DNA of 64,000 bases from Novosphingobium sp. B1 (GTDB lineage: Bacteria; Pseudomonadota; Alphaproteobacteria; Sphingomonadales; Sphingomonadaceae). The position numbers and the translations under genes were made by a program. The notes under the pieces were generated by a model. It was given only the letters and a program-made list of their open reading frames with translations. It had not been told where the DNA came from and searched no databases. Position 1 is the stretch's first letter; every line of letters starts with the position of its first letter. The stretch spans positions 124,001 to 188,000 of the forward strand of contig NZ_FWXL01000006.1 in NCBI RefSeq assembly GCF_900176395.1. Reading direction: 5' to 3'. This document shows, piece after piece, positions 62,539-64,000 of the stretch.

Positions 62539-62611
62539 TGTAATCTTCCTTGGGTTTTGAAATGGCATGGGCCATAGCGCATCGCGCAGATTCATAAGGA
62601 GTACCAGCGTA

Positions 62612-64000
62612 GTGGCCAAGCTTGATCCTCGCGCCAACATGATCGCGGGCCGCAAGGTAAAGATCCTCGCCACGGTAGGCCCTGCCAGCCGCGAACCGGA
62701 GATGCTGGAAAAGCTCTACCGCGCCGGCGCCGATGCCTTTCGCGTGAACATGAGCCATGGCGAACATGCCATCCATGCCGAGACGATCGCCAACATCCGC
62801 GCTCTCGAGAAGAAGGTGAATCGCCCGATCACGATCCTGTGCGACTTGCAGGGCCCGAAACTGCGCGTCGGCAAGTTCAAGGAAGGTCGCGCGGTTATCC
62901 GGCATTCAGGCCACTTCACGCTCGACCGCAATCCCGAGCCGGGTGACGAAACCCGCGTCCAACTGCCGCACCCGGAACTCTTCGGCATCCTGCAGAAGGG
63001 CCAGCGCCTGCTGATTGACGACGGCAAGCTGCGGCTGCGCGTGATTCGGGCCGACCAGAACGAAATCCTGTGCTCGGCCGAAGTGGGCGGCGTCATTTCC
63101 GACCGCAAGGGTGTCAACGTGCCCGACGCGGTGGTGCCGGTGCCTGCCCTGACCGAGAAGGACCGCCGCGACCTGTCGTTTGCGGTGGAGCATGGCGCTG
63201 ACTGGATCGCGCTGTCGTTCGTCCAGCGGCCCGAGGACGTGGCCGAGGCGCGACGCCTGATGGGCGGATACGGTTCGCTAATGGCCAAGATCGAGAAGCC
63301 GGCGGCGATCTCGCGGCTGGAAGAGATCATCGAACTGTCCGATGGCATCATGGTGGCCCGTGGCGACCTCGGCGTCGAACTCAATCCCGAAGAGGTGCCG
63401 CCGCTGCAGAAGCGGATCGTCGAGAGCGCCCGCCGCCAGGGCAAGCCGGTGGTCGTCGCCACGCAGATGCTGGAATCGATGATCGAGACGCCGACGCCCA
63501 CGCGCGCCGAAGTCTCCGACGTCGCCAACGCTGTCTATGACGGCGCCGACGCGGTCATGCTCTCGGCCGAAACCGCTGCCGGCGCCTGGCCGGAGGAAGC
63601 GGTGACGATCATGCACCGCATCGCCGCGCAGGTCGAAGCCGATCCCGGCTATGCCGCGCGCGTGCATTTCATCGAAACGCTGCCCGATCCGACCACTGCC
63701 GATGCTTTGGCGCAGGCCGCTGCCAGCATTGCAGAGACGCTGCCGATTGCAGGGATCATCGTCTTCACCGGGTCGGGCTCGACGGCGCGACGCGTTGCGC
63801 GCGAACGGCCCGGCGTGCCGATGCTGGTGCTGACACCATCACAGACGACCGCCCGCAAGGTCGGGCTGCTGTGGGGGGCTCACGCGGTCAGCACCAAGGA
63901 CATCGGCAGCTTCGAGGAGATGATCGCCAAGGGCAAGCGCATGGCGCTGCGTCATGGCTTCGGCGCAGCCGGTTCGCGGCTGGTGGCGCTGGCCGGGGTT
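62612..64000 (+). CDS. pyk: Pyruvate kinase (3' end beyond the window)
   Basis: Converts phosphoenolpyruvate and ADP to pyruvate and ATP, the last step of lower glycolysis. GTG at 62612 follows AAGGAG by ten bases and the frame stays open through 463 codons to the window edge, so only the last 15-20 residues should be missing. Landmarks are VGPAS and MSHGEH in the N-terminal part, the catalytic MAKIEKPAAI, VARGDLGVEL and VATQMLESM, and a C-terminal regulatory domain with VFTGSGSTARRVARERP. It is divergent from the DUF1244 gene across 73 bases. Confidence 0.95.
   Translation, partial: MAKLDPRANMIAGRKVKILATVGPASREPEMLEKLYRAGADAFRVNMSHGEHAIHAETIANIRALEKKVNRPITILCDLQGPKLRVGKFKEGRAVIRHSGHFTLDRNPEPGDETRVQLPHPELFGILQKGQRLLIDDGKLRLRVIRADQNEILCSAEVGGVISDRKGVNVPDAVVPVPALTEKDRRDLSFAVEHGADWIALSFVQRPEDVAEARRLMGGYGSLMAKIEKPAAISRLEEIIELSDGIMVARGDLGVELNPEEVPPLQKRIVESARRQGKPVVVATQMLESMIETPTPTRAEVSDVANAVYDGADAVMLSAETAAGAWPEEAVTIMHRIAAQVEADPGYAARVHFIETLPDPTTADALAQAAASIAETLPIAGIIVFTGSGSTARRVARERPGVPMLVLTPSQTTARKVGLLWGAHAVSTKDIGSFEEMIAKGKRMALRHGFGAAGSRLVALAGV

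Noticed and set aside
1..64000. Search by eye for CRISPR arrays, insertion sequences, integrases, toxin-antitoxin pairs, rRNA and tRNA genes
   Set aside because: No regularly spaced repeats, transposase motifs, or conserved RNA gene sequences were seen. The only repeated DNA is in coding repeats and the 18-base operator. A covariance-model scan would be needed to exclude small structured RNAs.

Overview
The window reads as chromosomal DNA of a high-GC alphaproteobacterium, most like a sphingomonad (Novosphingobium-type). The evidence is a CtrA response regulator, a GapR (DUF2312) protein, a DUF4167 protein, a GTTC-N7-GTTC LexA-type box, GANTC sites next to cell-cycle genes, a PEP-CTERM protein and frequent GTG/TTG starts. 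This assignment rests on protein character alone; no database was searched. Almost all of the DNA is coding. I see no rRNA, tRNA, insertion sequence, prophage block or CRISPR array.

Layout. 1-9 kb: edge of a small gene, nadB, an unknown protein, a TauE/SafE exporter, a CDF cation transporter beside a membrane PQQ glucose dehydrogenase, trmB, a membrane-tethered LuxR-type regulator and a coupled small-protein pair. 9-10.3 kb: ctrA with its control region. 10.3-17.8 kb: a TPR protein resembling cytochrome c assembly factors, then a four-gene operon on the other strand. The operon encodes a flavin / double cNMP-binding / four-cluster ferredoxin fusion, a predicted di-heme b membrane protein, an FHA-TM-decaheme cytochrome and a CpdA-like phosphodiesterase. 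I consider it the most likely undescribed system here. 17.8-22.2 kb: amidohydrolase, rpoN, lptB. 22.4-28.9 kb: small membrane protein, pmbA, MscS channel, ppa, DUF1345 protein, M61 peptidase. 29-33.5 kb: hisS, prfA, prmC, DUF4167 protein. 33.7-37.3 kb: lnt, metK, a GH24 lysozyme. 37.3-41.5 kb: a coupled acyl-CoA dehydrogenase/phosphotransferase pair, a beta-lactamase-like protein and a small lipoprotein. 41.8-47.2 kb: polA, an exported unknown protein, comM, a GlsB-type protein. 47.2-53 kb: nrdA and nrdB separated by three small genes, with a LexA-type box before nrdA. 53-56 kb: small proteins, a PEP-CTERM repeat protein, and a membrane protein/XRE regulator pair behind a tandem operator. 56-60 kb: yebC, DUF3147, ruvC, deaminase, ruvA, a 47-residue gene and ruvB on one strand. 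60-64 kb: CPBP protein, SDR, gapR, DUF1244 protein and pyk, which runs off the end.

How the genes fit together. The 11.6-17.8 kb operon reads as a route for electrons from NAD(P)H in the cytoplasm, through a membrane b cytochrome, to a periplasmic multiheme cytochrome. It has built-in cyclic-nucleotide sensing and an enzyme that could remove the signal. Several DNA-metabolism genes (polA, nrdA/nrdB, ruvC/A/B, comM) lie in the right half, but only nrdA shows an SOS-type site. Gene starts were moved from the longest open frame wherever a Shine-Dalgarno sequence or the family N-terminus supported it.
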